64,000 bases of DNA from Porphyrobacter sp. LM 6 (GTDB taxonomy: Bacteria; Pseudomonadota; Alphaproteobacteria; Sphingomonadales; Sphingomonadaceae), in the NCBI RefSeq assembly GCF_001720465.1, contig NZ_CP017113.1:806001-870000 (forward strand). The letters are read 5' to 3'. The position numbers and the translations under genes were made by a program. Below the pieces are notes generated by a model. That model had not been told where the DNA came from. It made no database searches and saw only the letters and a list, made by a program, of their open reading frames with translations. Positions 18,206 to 27,337 of this stretch are shown here, in pieces; position 1 is the first letter of the stretch, and the number at the start of each line of letters is the position of its first letter.

Positions 18206-18900
18206 GCGGGCAGCGCCTTGCGTTCGATTCGCGCGAGGGCAAATTCGGCATAGGCCGCCCGCGCGGCTTCCCAGTCGGACCGTTCCAGCTTGCCGAGTGC
18301 GAAGAGGCTGCGCTCCACCTGCTCGGCGATTACCCGGAACGCGGCGCGCGCTGCATCGGACAGGGCGGGAAGCGAGGCCAGTTCGCGCGCGGTGCTTGAT
18401 GGCTCGACCCAGTCGGGGCGGGCGGCGGCAATATGGCCGACGCTGCGCTGGAGCAGCAGGTGGGTCGCTTCGTCGAAGCGGCCTTCCGCGGCAAGCCGGT
18501 CAGCATCCTCGAGCAGCGCGAGCGAGGCCGCCTGATCGGGCCGCCATTCGCTGTCGTTATCGGCCGTGCTGCGCGTATCGCGGGGGCCGAAGCCGGGGCC
18601 AAGCAGCCGCACGAGCAGCACCAGCACGAAAGCGATCGCGGCGGCCAGCAGCACCCATTGCAGCCACCACCACGACATTCCAAGCGCCTGCCCGAGCGGT
18701 GCGAACAGATCGGCGAGGAACGCGAAAATGTCTGACAGCAGGCGCTCGAACCAGTTCGGTTCGGGTGGCTTCGTTTCGGGGATTGTGACCGGCGCGAACT
18801 GGAGGTCGCTGTCGTTGCGCACCCCGCCCCACCCGGGTGGAGCGGATGCAGCTGGATTCACGGGCGTTTCTGACGCGCTGGTCGTGGCCGGAAGGGTCAT
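18202..18900 (-). CDS. DUF4129 domain-containing protein
   Basis: A 232-residue protein that opens the MoxR-DUF58 operon. It has a proline-rich N-terminal region and one transmembrane helix (about residues 78-102, WWWLQWVLLAAAIAFVLVLL). The C-terminal DUF4129 part contains LLQRSVGHIAAARPDWVEPS. The family resembles soluble transglutaminase-associated tails. Its stop overlaps the DUF4350 start. No function can be given beyond its place in the operon. Confidence 0.82.
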   Translation of the reverse strand: MTLPATTSASETPVNPAASAPPGWGGVRNDSDLQFAPVTIPETKPPEPNWFERLLSDIFAFLADLFAPLGQALGMSWWWLQWVLLAAAIAFVLVLLVRLLGPGFGPRDTRSTADNDSEWRPDQAASLALLEDADRLAAEGRFDEATHLLLQRSVGHIAAARPDWVEPSSTARELASLPALSDAARAAFRVIAEQVERSLFALGKLERSDWEAARAAYAEFALARIERKALPA

Positions 18901-18960
18901 TCGGGCCTAGTGGTGACACGCCTCTAACGCGGGCGCAACCGGGAAACCGATGCTACTGCC

Positions 18961-19866
18961 TCAGCCGCGGGTGCGACCCAGCGGATAGCTGCCGAGAATC
19001 CGCAATTCCTTGGAATGGAAGGCACATTCCTCAAGCGCCCGGTCGACCGCCGGATCGCCAGGCGCGCCGATGATATCGGCATAGAATGTGGTCGCGGCAA
19101 AGCTGGTGCCCTGCTGGTAGCTTTCCAGCTTGGTCATGTTGACGCCGTTCGTGGCAAACCCGCCGAGCGCCTTGTAGAGCGCGGCCGGAATGTTCTTCAC
19201 CTCGAAGATGAAGGTGGTCATCACCGCCTGATCCGCGAGTGCCTCTGCCGGCAGCGGTTCCTGCGCAAGCACGACGAAGCGGGTCATGTTGTCGGGGCTG
19301 TCCTCGACATTTTCCTCGATGATGGTGAGCCCGTAGAGCTCGGCCGCAATGGCAGGCGCGATCGCCGCGACGCCCGGATCGCCGCGTTCGGCGACGAAGG
19401 CGGCAGCGCCTGCGGTATCGGCATGGCTGAGCGGCACGATCCCGCGCTCGCGCAGGAACCGCCGCGACTGGCCGAGCGCCTGCGGGTGGCTGTAGGCCGC
19501 CTCGAATCGGCGGTCCGGCGTTGCGGGGCCGAGTGCCATCAGCGCGTGGTGAATCGGCATGAAGTATTCGCCGACGATGTGCAGCCCGCTTTCGGGCAGC
19601 AGGAAGTGGATATCGGCCACACGCCCGTGCTGTGAATTCTCGATCGGAATGATCGCCGCACCCGCGCGCCCGTCCTTCACGGCGTCGAGCGCATCTTCAA
19701 AGCTGAAGCTGGGCAGCGGGGCGAGGTCGGGGCGCGCCTCTGTCGCCGCGCGGTGCGAATTTGCCCCCGGTGAGCCCTGAAACGCAATCGCGCGCGCAGG
19801 ATCGGCGGCGGCAGCGGCGCGCATCCGGTCGACGATGGCGACAGCGGGGGCAGGGAAGGATCGCAT
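18961..19866 (-). CDS. pheA: Prephenate dehydratase with ACT domain
   Basis: A 301-residue cytoplasmic enzyme of phenylalanine synthesis (prephenate to phenylpyruvate). The catalytic domain carries YSHPQALGQSRRFL and NMTRFVVL, whose threonine is the active-site residue. A regulatory ACT domain (ALYKALGGFATNGVNMTKLES) binds phenylalanine for feedback inhibition. No chorismate mutase domain is fused, as is usual in alphaproteobacteria. It is divergent from the cytochrome c gene. Confidence 0.94.
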   Translation of the reverse strand: MRSFPAPAVAIVDRMRAAAAADPARAIAFQGSPGANSHRAATEARPDLAPLPSFSFEDALDAVKDGRAGAAIIPIENSQHGRVADIHFLLPESGLHIVGEYFMPIHHALMALGPATPDRRFEAAYSHPQALGQSRRFLRERGIVPLSHADTAGAAAFVAERGDPGVAAIAPAIAAELYGLTIIEENVEDSPDNMTRFVVLAQEPLPAEALADQAVMTTFIFEVKNIPAALYKALGGFATNGVNMTKLESYQQGTSFAATTFYADIIGAPGDPAVDRALEECAFHSKELRILGSYPLGRTRG

Positions 19867-19984
19867 GGTGCTAGGCTGCTAGAGCGATGCGGGCGCAGCG
19901 GCAAGCCCGCTTGCAAAAGGCGCAAGAATTGATGCCACGATGAGTCTTGCGCGGGCGCGAGGGCGACACTATGGAGCCGGCGGG

Positions 19985-20665
19985 ATGACACAGGACAACT
20001 CTTCGCAGGATAACGCTGCAGGCCAGACTGGTGGCAGCGATCTGTTCAACACCGCCGCCGGCTGGGTGCTGTTCGCGGCAGGCCTCGGGCTGGGTCTTTC
20101 GATCCTCTCGGGCAAGTACTTCCACGGCGACAAGCCCGAGCGGCCGGAGAAACTCGGCTATGTGATCGAGGGCGTGGTCGAGGAAGGCGCCGGCCCGGCG
20201 GAAATGTCGATGGCCGAGGCGCTCAACATGATGCCGGCTGCCGATCTGGTTGCGGCGGGCGAAAAAGCCTTCTCGAAGTGCCAGAGCTGCCACACCGTGA
20301 ATGCGGGCGGTGCCAACGGCGTCGGCCCCAACCTCCATGGGATCATGGGCGGCGCGGTTGGCGGCAAGGCTGGCTTTGCCTACAGCGCCGAGCTTAAGGC
20401 GCTGGGCGGCACCTGGGACTGGGACAAGATGAACGCCTGGCTCAAGAACCCCAAGGCTTATGTCGCGGGCACCAAGATGAGCTTTGCCGGTCTTTCCAAG
20501 ATCGAAGATCGCGCTGCAATCGCGATGTATCTGAACTCGCAGGGTTCGAACCTGCCGGTGCCGACCTTCGTGGCCGATGCGGCAGCCGAAGCCGGAGCGG
20601 AGGCCGCAGAAGCTGGTGCCGTCGCCGAAGCGGAAGCCGGAACCGATCCGGCTGCAGCCGAATAA
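19985..20665 (+). CDS. Membrane-anchored c-type cytochrome
   Basis: A 226-residue monoheme cytochrome c. An uncleaved N-terminal helix (TAAGWVLFAAGLGLGLSIL) anchors it in the inner membrane with the heme domain in the periplasm. The heme site is CQSCH and the axial methionine is in GTKMSFAGL. The C-terminus is an unusual alanine/glutamate-rich tail of about 40 residues. ATG 19985 is preceded by GGAG; the open frame extends further up but without homology. It probably shuttles electrons from the bc1 complex to oxidases, like CycM. Confidence 0.9.
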   Translation: MTQDNSSQDNAAGQTGGSDLFNTAAGWVLFAAGLGLGLSILSGKYFHGDKPERPEKLGYVIEGVVEEGAGPAEMSMAEALNMMPAADLVAAGEKAFSKCQSCHTVNAGGANGVGPNLHGIMGGAVGGKAGFAYSAELKALGGTWDWDKMNAWLKNPKAYVAGTKMSFAGLSKIEDRAAIAMYLNSQGSNLPVPTFVADAAAEAGAEAAEAGAVAEAEAGTDPAAAE

Positions 20666-20666
20666 T

Positions 20667-20713
20667 CCAGAAACTTGAAGGGCGGGGTTATTCCCGCCCT
20701 TTGAATTTCTGGG
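20667..20713. terminator. Bidirectional intrinsic terminator between cytochrome c and rlmE
   Basis: A GC stem (AAGGGCGGG at 20678-20686 with its complement at 20693-20701, six-base loop) sits inside a longer imperfect palindrome that starts CCAGAAAC and ends TTTCTGG. It serves the two convergent genes. Confidence 0.75.
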
Positions 20714-21353
20714 CCACCACATACCATTCCGAGGAATCCTTGCGGCTCGCCGGGGGCTTGGCATGCTTGACGGTGGCGAAGTGCTTTTTCAGCAGCGCCA
20801 GCAGTTCGGTATCGGTGCCGCCTGCCAGCACCTTGGCAATGAAAGTTCCGCCGGGCGCGAGGTTCTCGACCGCAAACCACGCCGCAGCTTCGACCAGTCC
20901 CATCGTTCGCAGGTGATCGGTCTGCTTGTGACCGACCGTGTTGGCGGCCATGTCTGACATCACCAGATCGGGCGGCCCGCCGAGCGCATCGGCGAGCGCC
21001 TGCGGGGCTGCATCGGCCATGAAATCCATCTGGAAGATCGTCACACCCTCCAGCGGTTCGACCGGCAGGAGATCGATCCCCACCACTTGCGCCTTGGGTG
21101 ATTTGGCACGAACCACCTGGCTCCATCCCCCGGGTGCGATGCCGAGGTCGACCACGCGGCTTGCGCCTTTGACGAGCCCGAACTTCTCGTCGAGTTCAAT
21201 CAGCTTGTAAGCCGCGCGGCTGCGATAGCCATCGGCCTTGGCCTGACGCACATAGGGGTCGTTGAGCTGGCGTTCGAGCCAGCGCACCTGCGACGCAGTG
21301 CGGCCCTTGGCGGTCTTGACCCGTTTGCTGGGCGTCTTGGCGCCGCGGGTCAT
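20688..21353 (-). CDS. rlmE: 23S rRNA (uridine-2'-O)-methyltransferase RlmE
   Basis: A 221-residue SAM-dependent methyltransferase of the FtsJ/RrmJ family that methylates U2552 of 23S rRNA late in ribosome assembly. The SAM motif is VVDLGIAPGGWSQV. The catalytic tetrad residues are found in SRAAYKL (Lys), MSDMA (Asp) and TFIAKVL (Lys). ATG 21353 overlaps the stop of the ppx/gppA gene (ATGA), so translation is coupled; the longer open frame upstream lies inside that gene. Confidence 0.93.
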   Translation of the reverse strand: MTRGAKTPSKRVKTAKGRTASQVRWLERQLNDPYVRQAKADGYRSRAAYKLIELDEKFGLVKGASRVVDLGIAPGGWSQVVRAKSPKAQVVGIDLLPVEPLEGVTIFQMDFMADAAPQALADALGGPPDLVMSDMAANTVGHKQTDHLRTMGLVEAAAWFAVENLAPGGTFIAKVLAGGTDTELLALLKKHFATVKHAKPPASRKDSSEWYVVAQKFKGRE

Positions 21354-22618
21354 GGCTTGGCCCGACCGGACGGCGCGCCGTTGCCGCGCTGTTTGTGGAG
21401 TGCGCGCAGGCTGCGTTCGGACTTGCGCTCGGCCGCCATCAGGCTGCGGAGGATGCCTTCGCGGATGCCGCGATCGGCCACGCCCAGTCGCCGTGCCGGC
21501 CACAGGTCGAGAATCGCTTCGAGAATCGCACAGCCCGCCACCACGAGATCCGCCCGGTCCTGCCCGATGCAGGGCAGGGTCGCGCGTTCATAGGGGGTCA
21601 TCACCGAAAGCCGCGCGCTGATGTCGCGCATGGCCGGGGCGGGCACGATCAGCCCGTCCACCGCCTTGCGATCATAGCTCGGCAGTTCGAGATAGAGGCT
21701 GGCGAGTGTCGTCACTGTGCCGCTGGTGCCGAGCAGCCGGATATCGGGATGCAGCGCGGAATCGGCCACGCGCGCGGCGAAGGGCGCAAAGCTCTCTGCC
21801 ACCAAGCGGCGCATTTCGGCATAGCGTGCGGCGCGGGCCGCCTCGCTGTCCTCGCCCCGCCCGACCGTGTCGGTGAGCGAGACCACGCCCCACGGCACGC
21901 TCTGCCAATCGAGGATGCGGGGGACGCGGCTGGCCTCCTCGCCGCCGGCCTCGACCAGCACCAGTTCGGTCGAACCGCCGCCGATGTCGAAGATCACTGC
22001 CGGGCCATCGCCCGATTCGAGCAGGATGTGGCAGCCCAGCACCGCAAGGCGGGCCTCTTCCTCGGCGCTGATGATGTCGAGCGCGATGCCGGTTTCGCGG
22101 CGCACGCGTTCGATGAAGGCGAGGCCATTCTCCGCACGGCGGCACGCCTCGGTCGCGACCGAGCGGGCGAGGCGGACATTGCGGCGCTGCAGCTTGTCGG
22201 CGCAGATCGAGAGCGCTCCGAGCGCGCGGTCCATCGCCGCATCGGACAGGCGCCCGCTGGTGGCGAGGCCTTCGCCCAGTTTCACCACCCGGCTGAAGGC
22301 GTCGATCACGGTGAAATCCCGGCCCGAGGGGCGCGCGATCAGCAACCGGCAATTGTTGGTGCCAAGGTCAAGCGCGGCATAGGCCTCGCCATTGCCCGAA
22401 GGTTTCCACGATCCGATCGCGGCCAGATCGGCCTCGATCCGGGGCGCGCCGGAGCGCGGGCCGGGGCCATTTGCGCCTTTGGCCCGGCCATCACGGCCGT
22501 TCGTTCGGGGATCGGGCTGAGGGGGGCGCTTGTAGCGGAAATCGGCTACCTTGCCGGACTTGCCGCCCCGGTTTTTCCCAGCACTTCTATTCCTGTCCGG
22601 CGGGAGTGTTTCCGCCAT
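21350..22618 (-). CDS. Ppx/GppA family phosphatase
   Basis: A 422-residue member of the exopolyphosphatase/guanosine pentaphosphatase family. The ASKHA-fold phosphate motifs are visible: ALDLGTNNCRLLIA and VIFDIGGGSTELVLVE. The N-terminal 75 residues are basic and low-complexity (PPDRNRSAGKNRGGKSG) and precede the conserved fold. It is coupled to rlmE, a common pairing in this class. Whether it prefers polyphosphate or pppGpp cannot be told. Confidence 0.9.
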   Translation of the reverse strand: MAETLPPDRNRSAGKNRGGKSGKVADFRYKRPPQPDPRTNGRDGRAKGANGPGPRSGAPRIEADLAAIGSWKPSGNGEAYAALDLGTNNCRLLIARPSGRDFTVIDAFSRVVKLGEGLATSGRLSDAAMDRALGALSICADKLQRRNVRLARSVATEACRRAENGLAFIERVRRETGIALDIISAEEEARLAVLGCHILLESGDGPAVIFDIGGGSTELVLVEAGGEEASRVPRILDWQSVPWGVVSLTDTVGRGEDSEAARAARYAEMRRLVAESFAPFAARVADSALHPDIRLLGTSGTVTTLASLYLELPSYDRKAVDGLIVPAPAMRDISARLSVMTPYERATLPCIGQDRADLVVAGCAILEAILDLWPARRLGVADRGIREGILRSLMAAERKSERSLRALHKQRGNGAPSGRAKP

Positions 22619-22805
22619 GATTGCAATACTTCCATCTCACCACGCGCGATCATCGGGCACGCGGCACTTGGGGCCAAGCTACCCGAACCCCCTTCCAAGA
22701 GCAAGCTGCGCGCATCCGGAGCACACGCGGCCTTGACCTTGCCCGCGCACAAAACTAGGGAGCGCGCTCGCTGACACCGCCGGAGAATCTCCAGCGGATG
22801 GCCAA

Positions 22806-22879
22806 TGCCCCGTCCTCTAATGGTAAGAGAGCGGACTCTGACTCCGTCAATCAAGGTTCGAATCCTTGCGGGGCATCCA
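22806..22879 (+). tRNA. tRNA-Gln (CUG anticodon)
   Basis: A complete cloverleaf of 74 nt including the encoded CCA. Acceptor arms TGCCCCG/CGGGGCA pair fully. The D arm is CTCTAATGGTAAGAG, the anticodon stem is GCGGA/TCCGT with loop CTCTGAC (anticodon CTG), and the T arm is CAAGG-TTCGAAT-CCTTG. Confidence 0.95.
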
Positions 22880-22914
22880 GCCACATCGCCCATATCCAGC
22901 CCCGCCCAGGCCGA

Positions 22915-22930
22915 TGTTCCACGTGGAACA
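22915..22930. other. parS centromere-like site (ParB binding)
   Basis: TGTTCCACGTGGAACA is a perfect 16-bp palindrome that matches the chromosomal parS consensus bound by ParB. It lies in the 105-bp spacer between tRNA-Gln and the LOG-family gene. In alphaproteobacteria such sites cluster near the replication origin. No parA/parB genes lie in this window. Confidence 0.85.
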
Positions 22931-22984
22931 CGTGGCTACCCTAGGCTATTGCGGGCCTAGCAGGGGGCTACTAGGGGTCTAGGC

Positions 22985-23860
22985 ATGACCGACAAAGACC
23001 TGACAGACCGCAAATTCTACCGCGCGGGCGAGGAAACCCGCTTTGCCGAAGGCGGCCCCGAACGCACCCCGCAGACCGCGCATCCGGCTTACAAGCTCGC
23101 CTTCCGCGACACCGATTTCCTGCTGCGCGACGAGCTGCGCCCCGTCCGCTTCCAGCTTGAACTGCTCAAGCCCGAAATGCTGCTCGACGAAGCGCGCGTG
23201 GGTTCGACTCTGGTGATGTACGGATCGGCCCGCATCCCCAGCCCCGCGCAGGCCGAAGCGCGGATCGAGGCGGCCAGGAACGGCAGCGAATACGACCAGA
23301 AGGTCGCCCAGCGGCTGGCCGACAAGGCGAAGTATTACGACGAGGCCTACAAGCTCGCGCGGCTGGTGAGCGAAAAGGGCATTATCGAGAACGGCGAGCG
23401 CCAGTTCGTCGTCACCACCGGCGGCGGGCCTTCGATCATGGAAGCGGGCAACCGCGGCGCGTCTGATGCGGGCAGCGAATCGATCGGGCTCAACATCGTG
23501 CTCCCGCACGAGCAGGCGCCCAATCCCTACGTGACGCCCTATCTCAGCTTCCAGTTCCACTACTTCGCGCTGCGCAAGATGCACTTCCTGCTGCGCGCCC
23601 GCGCGGTGGCGGTGTTCCCGGGCGGCTTCGGGACGTTCGATGAATTCTTCGAGCTCGTCACCCTGATCCAGACCGGCAAGATGAAGCCGATGCCGATCAT
23701 CCTGTTCGGTAAGGACTTCTGGACCCGCGTCGTCGATTTCGAGGCGCTGGCCGAAGAAGGCGTGATCTCGAAGAGCGACCTCGACCTGTTCACCTGGGTC
23801 GAAACCGCCGAGGAAGCCTGGGCCTGCATCGCCGATTTCTATGAGCTCCCCGCCGACTGA
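22985..23860 (+). CDS. LOG family protein (TIGR00730-like)
   Basis: A 291-residue protein with the lysine-decarboxylase-like LOG fold. The nucleotide/substrate motifs are GGGPSIMEAGNRGA and PGGFGTFDEFFE (PGGxGTxxE). LOG proteins hydrolyse nucleoside monophosphates, releasing the base; cytokinin-activating members belong here. The N-terminal 60-residue extension is typical of the larger bacterial subgroup. The gene overlaps the next one by 20 bp. Confidence 0.88.
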   Translation: MTDKDLTDRKFYRAGEETRFAEGGPERTPQTAHPAYKLAFRDTDFLLRDELRPVRFQLELLKPEMLLDEARVGSTLVMYGSARIPSPAQAEARIEAARNGSEYDQKVAQRLADKAKYYDEAYKLARLVSEKGIIENGERQFVVTTGGGPSIMEAGNRGASDAGSESIGLNIVLPHEQAPNPYVTPYLSFQFHYFALRKMHFLLRARAVAVFPGGFGTFDEFFELVTLIQTGKMKPMPIILFGKDFWTRVVDFEALAEEGVISKSDLDLFTWVETAEEAWACIADFYELPAD

Positions 23861-24380
23861 CACGGTGATCCGCACCCCGCGACTGGTGCTGCGCAGGGTC
23901 CGCCCTGCGGAGGATTTCGCGGGGATGCATGGGGTCCTGTCAGACCCGCAGGCGATGGCCTATTGGTCGACGCCGCCGCACGAGAGCGAGCAGCAGACCC
24001 GCGACTGGCTCGCCGCCATGGCCGCAACCACGCCGGGCGAGGGTGACGATTTCATTCTCGAATATCGCGGCCGCGCGGTCGGCAAGGCGGGGTTCTACCG
24101 CTTTCCCGATATCGGCTACATCATCGATCCGGCCCTTTGGGGGCAGGGGCTGGTGGCCGAGGCGCTGGTGCCGATCATCACTCGCGCCTTCGATCTGCAC
24201 GGGCAAGATCGCATCGCCGCCGATGTCGATCCGCGCAATGCCGCCTCGATCAGGCTGCTCGGAAAGCTGGGGTTTGCCGAAACGCATCGTGCACAGAACA
24301 CCTGGCTGATTGCGGGCGAGTGGTGCGACAGCATCTACTTCGCGCTGACGCGTCAGGACTGGATTGCGCGCACTGCCTGA
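23841..24380 (+). CDS. GNAT family N-acetyltransferase (RimJ/RimL-like)
   Basis: A 179-residue acetyltransferase starting MSSPPTDTVIRTPRLVLRRV, the typical opening of RimJ/RimL-type GNATs. The acetyl-CoA region is in PALWGQGLVAEAL, followed by NAASIRLLGKLGFAE. The start overlaps the LOG gene end by 20 bp, so the two are coupled. Its 3' end overlaps the convergent thiD gene by 28 bp. The acceptor is unknown. Confidence 0.85.
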   Translation: MSSPPTDTVIRTPRLVLRRVRPAEDFAGMHGVLSDPQAMAYWSTPPHESEQQTRDWLAAMAATTPGEGDDFILEYRGRAVGKAGFYRFPDIGYIIDPALWGQGLVAEALVPIITRAFDLHGQDRIAADVDPRNAASIRLLGKLGFAETHRAQNTWLIAGEWCDSIYFALTRQDWIARTA

Positions 24381-25176
24381 TGCCCTAGCGGACCGTGGCC
24401 TGCGCCGTAGCCCGGGGCCGCCTCGATCGCCTTGACCACGAATTGCCGCCCCAGCCGAACCGCGTGTTCGATCGGCTGACCGTGGCCGAGCAGCGTCGCA
24501 ATCGCTGACGACAGTGTGCAGCCGGTGCCGTGGGTGTGCACCGTGTCGATCCGCGCGTGATCGTAGGCGACCGCACGCGCGCCGCGGGTATCGGTTGCGG
24601 GGAAATAGAGCACATCGACGATCCGGTCTCCCTCCCCATGCCCGCCCTTGGCCAGCACCGCCGCGCCGCAGGCTGCGCTCAATTCCTCGGCGGCGGCGAC
24701 CATGTCTTCGGTGCCTGCAAGCGCACGGCCGACCAGGTGTTCCAGCTCGGGCAGGTTGGGGGTGATGAGCGCCGCGCGCGGGAACAGCATGTCGCGCAGC
24801 GCGGTAACAGCCGCCGGTTCGATCAGCGCCGCGCCTGACGTGGCGATCATCACCGGATCGAGCACGATCGGGGCGGTGACCCTCTCCAGCGCGCCCGCCA
24901 CCTCGGCAATCACGGCGGCATCGTGCAACATCCCAATCTTGATTGCATCGAGCCCGATATCATCGATGCACGAAGCGATCTGCGCGGCGACCATGCCGCC
25001 CGCCGTCGGCGCGATCCCCTGCACGCCCACGGTGTTCTGCGCCGTAATCGCGGTGATCGCGGTCATCGCATAGCCGCCGAGCATAGTGATCGTTTTGATA
25101 TCCGCCTGAATCCCTGCGCCGCCGGAGCTGTCGGAGCCGGCGATGGAAAGGATTCGGGGGGCTTGGGGGTGGTCAT
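24353..25176 (-). CDS. thiD: Hydroxymethylpyrimidine/phosphomethylpyrimidine kinase ThiD, with an apparent 5' frameshift
   Basis: Kinase of thiamine synthesis that phosphorylates HMP and HMP-P. The body (MLGGYAMTAITAITAQNT onward, from 25084) is intact and has the ATP-site motif DTVHTHGTGCTLSSAIA. The conserved N-terminus RILSIAGSDSSGGAGIQADI is encoded just upstream, but in that frame there is no start codon before a stop. The plausible ATG at 25176 (MTTP...) is out of frame by one base. One extra G in the run at 25165-25169 would restore a normal protein. This may be a sequencing error or a true frameshift. Confidence 0.8.
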
Positions 25177-25281
25177 GGAAGGCCCCTTAGCAAGTCTGCG
25201 CGCCCGCAGGCACGTTTTTCAAACGCGCACGCGCCGCACGGCCTCAACCAAATGCTAAGGTTTGTCAGACATACAAGGGGC

Positions 25282-25545
25282 ATGAGCCACTCCCTCGGTC
25301 TTCTTGTCAGTCTGCTGCTCAAGGCAGGTGCCGGCTTTGTCGCCGTGAACGAAATCCGTGGCCTGATCCTGGCCGGCCCCGTCATTTACGGAATGTACGA
25401 AGCGGGCGGGACGGCGATGGCGATCTGGCTTGGCATTTGCTCGCTTGGCGGCATTGCACTCTCGGTGATCGTGCCGTTGATTGCGGCGAAGAAGATCAAG
25501 AAATTCGCCGACGCGCGCTTCGGACCACAGCTGGCCAAGGCCTGA
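25282..25545 (+). CDS. Small hypothetical membrane protein
   Basis: An 87-residue protein with two to three hydrophobic segments (about residues 5-20, 26-48 and 50-72) and a basic C-terminal end (AAKKIKKFADARFGPQLAKA). ATG 25282 is preceded by AAGGGG at good spacing. It is divergent from thiD and convergent with the DUF1272 gene. I recognise no family. Confidence 0.65.
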   Translation: MSHSLGLLVSLLLKAGAGFVAVNEIRGLILAGPVIYGMYEAGGTAMAIWLGICSLGGIALSVIVPLIAAKKIKKFADARFGPQLAKA

Positions 25546-25575
25546 CACGGCCATGATAACGGGCGGTATTGCCGC

Positions 25576-25800
25576 CTATCCCTTGAATTTGCGCACAGTG
25601 CTCGGCGGGTATTTCGCATGCAGCGCCTTGGCGCGCGTCGGGCGATCCATCAGCTCGCCGCCGCAATTGGGGCAGCGGTCGTCGAGGTCTTCGGCACATT
25701 CGGCGCAGTACGTGCATTCGAACGAGCAGATGAACGCGCCGGGGGCATCGGCGGGCAGCAGCACACCGCAGGTTTCGCAATCGGGACGCATTTCGAGCAT
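25576..25800 (-). CDS. DUF1272 domain-containing zinc-ribbon protein
   Basis: A 74-residue protein rich in paired cysteines: RPDCETCGVLL, FECTYCAECAEDL and RCPNCGGELMDRP, which together can bind two zinc ions. This is the pattern of DUF1272. ATG 25800 has GGGAG eight bases upstream. It lies downstream of glmM, with the palindromic repeat in the spacer. Function unknown. Confidence 0.82.
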   Translation of the reverse strand: MLEMRPDCETCGVLLPADAPGAFICSFECTYCAECAEDLDDRCPNCGGELMDRPTRAKALHAKYPPSTVRKFKG

Positions 25801-25818
25801 TGCATCAACTCCCTGGTT

Positions 25819-25890
25819 CCGTTCGTGTCGAGCGAAGTCGAGACACAAAGAGGCACCGCAAGGCCTATCGACTTCGCTCGAGGCGAACGG
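25819..25890. repeat. Dispersed palindromic repeat, copy 2
   Basis: The same element as at 11593-11658. The arm TCGAGCGAAGTCGAGA is at 25828-25843; the opposite arm at 25866-25881 has one mismatch. Outer arms CCGTTCG (25819-25825) and CGAACGG (25884-25890) pair perfectly. It lies between glmM and the DUF1272 gene. Confidence 0.85.
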
Positions 25891-25899
25891 GAATGATAC

Positions 25900-27237
25900 T
25901 CAGACAGCCGCCCTGACCGCCTCACAGATACGATCGACCACGGCTTCAACCTCGGCGCGGTCATCGCCTTCGGCCATGACCCGGATCAGCGGTTCGGTGC
26001 CCGAAGCGCGGATCACCAGGCGGCCCTTGCCGGCCAGCGAAGCTTCGGCATCGGCGATCACCGCCTTGACGCCTGCATCCTCCAGCGGCTTGCCGCCGTC
26101 ATAGCGCACGTTCTTCAGCAGCTGCGGCACGGGATCGAAGGCGTGCAGCAGCTCGCTTGCCCGCTTGTCCGATCGCACCAGGCTGACCAGCACCCGCAGT
26201 GCCGCCAGCGTGCCATCGCCGGTGGTGGCGTGATCGAGCAGGATCATGTGGCCCGATTGCTCGCCGCCGACATTGTATCCGCCCGCCTTCATCGCTTCGA
26301 GCACGTAGCGGTCGCCCACCTTGGCGCGCACCAGATCGAGCCCGAGCCCGCCGAGATAGCGTTCAAGGCCGAGGTTGCTCATGACGGTCGCGACCACGCC
26401 GCCGCCGGTGAGCGCACCCTTTTCGTGCATGCGGGTTGCGATCACCGCCATGATCTGGTCGCCATCGACCGCGCGGCCCTTTTCATCGACCACGATCAGC
26501 CGGTCGGCATCGCCATCGAGCGCGATGCCGATATCCGCGCCTTCCTCGACCACCTTGGCCTGAAGCGCGGCGATTGCGGTCGACCCGACGCCGTCGTTGA
26601 TATTGGTGCCGTTGGGGGTGACCCCCAGCGTGACGATGTCCGCGCCCAGTTCCCATATCGCAGAAGGTGCCACCTGATAGGCCGCGCCATTGGCGCAATC
26701 GACCACGACCTTGAGCCCGTCAAACCGCACTTCGGAGCTGACCGAGGCCTTGACCGCGTGGATATAGCGCCCGCGTGCATCATCGATCCGGCGCGCACGG
26801 CCGATCTTTTCCGCCGGTGCGAGTTCGACCTCGCCTTCCATCAGGCGTTCGATTTCCAGCTCGGCCTCGTCCGACAGCTTGAACCCGTCGGGGCCGAACA
26901 GCTTGATGCCGTTATCGGCAAAGGGATTGTGGCTCGCCGAGATCATCACGCCGAGATCGGCGCGCATTTCGCGGGTCAGCAGGGCGATCGCGGGGGTGGG
27001 CAGCGGCCCGGTCATGATCACGTCCATGCCGACGCTGGTGAAGCCCGCCACCAGCGCGCTCTCCATCATGTAACCCGACAGGCGCGTGTCCTTGCCGATC
27101 ACCACCCGGTGGCGGTGCGAACCGCGCAGGAAATAGGCGCCGGCCGCCTGCCCGACCCGCATTGCGGTGGCGGCGGTCATCGCGCCGGAATTGGTGCGGC
27201 CCCTGATCCCGTCGGTTCCGAACAGCTTGCGTGCCAT
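25900..27237 (-). CDS. glmM: Phosphoglucosamine mutase
   Basis: A 445-residue enzyme converting glucosamine-6-phosphate to glucosamine-1-phosphate for peptidoglycan and LPS precursor synthesis. The phosphoserine motif is [15 protein letters not shown] (Ser 102). The magnesium site is DGDADR and the phosphate-binding end is [15 protein letters not shown]. Length and N-terminus ([13 protein letters not shown]) are canonical. It appears monocistronic or leads into the DUF1272 gene past the palindromic repeat. Confidence 0.96.
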   Translation of the reverse strand: MARKLFGTDGIRGRTNSGAMTAATAMRVGQAAGAYFLRGSHRHRVVIGKDTRLSGYMMESALVAGFTSVGMDVIMTGPLPTPAIALLTREMRADLGVMISASHNPFADNGIKLFGPDGFKLSDEAELEIERLMEGEVELAPAEKIGRARRIDDARGRYIHAVKASVSSEVRFDGLKVVVDCANGAAYQVAPSAIWELGADIVTLGVTPNGTNINDGVGSTAIAALQAKVVEEGADIGIALDGDADRLIVVDEKGRAVDGDQIMAVIATRMHEKGALTGGGVVATVMSNLGLERYLGGLGLDLVRAKVGDRYVLEAMKAGGYNVGGEQSGHMILLDHATTGDGTLAALRVLVSLVRSDKRASELLHAFDPVPQLLKNVRYDGGKPLEDAGVKAVIADAEASLAGKGRLVIRASGTEPLIRVMAEGDDRAEVEAVVDRICEAVRAAV

Positions 27238-27337
27238 CTAATCGCGCGCCCCTTTTCCGCTCGCATGATTGTCTCGCGCTTCTGGCGCGGTTATCGCGCA
27301 AAGGGAAGGGCTGCGAGCCCACTTAAAGGACACGAAA

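Noticed and set aside
25177..25281. TPP riboswitch upstream of thiD
   Set aside because: The spacer is only about 105 bp and lacks the conserved CTGAGA and ACCTGA-type segments.
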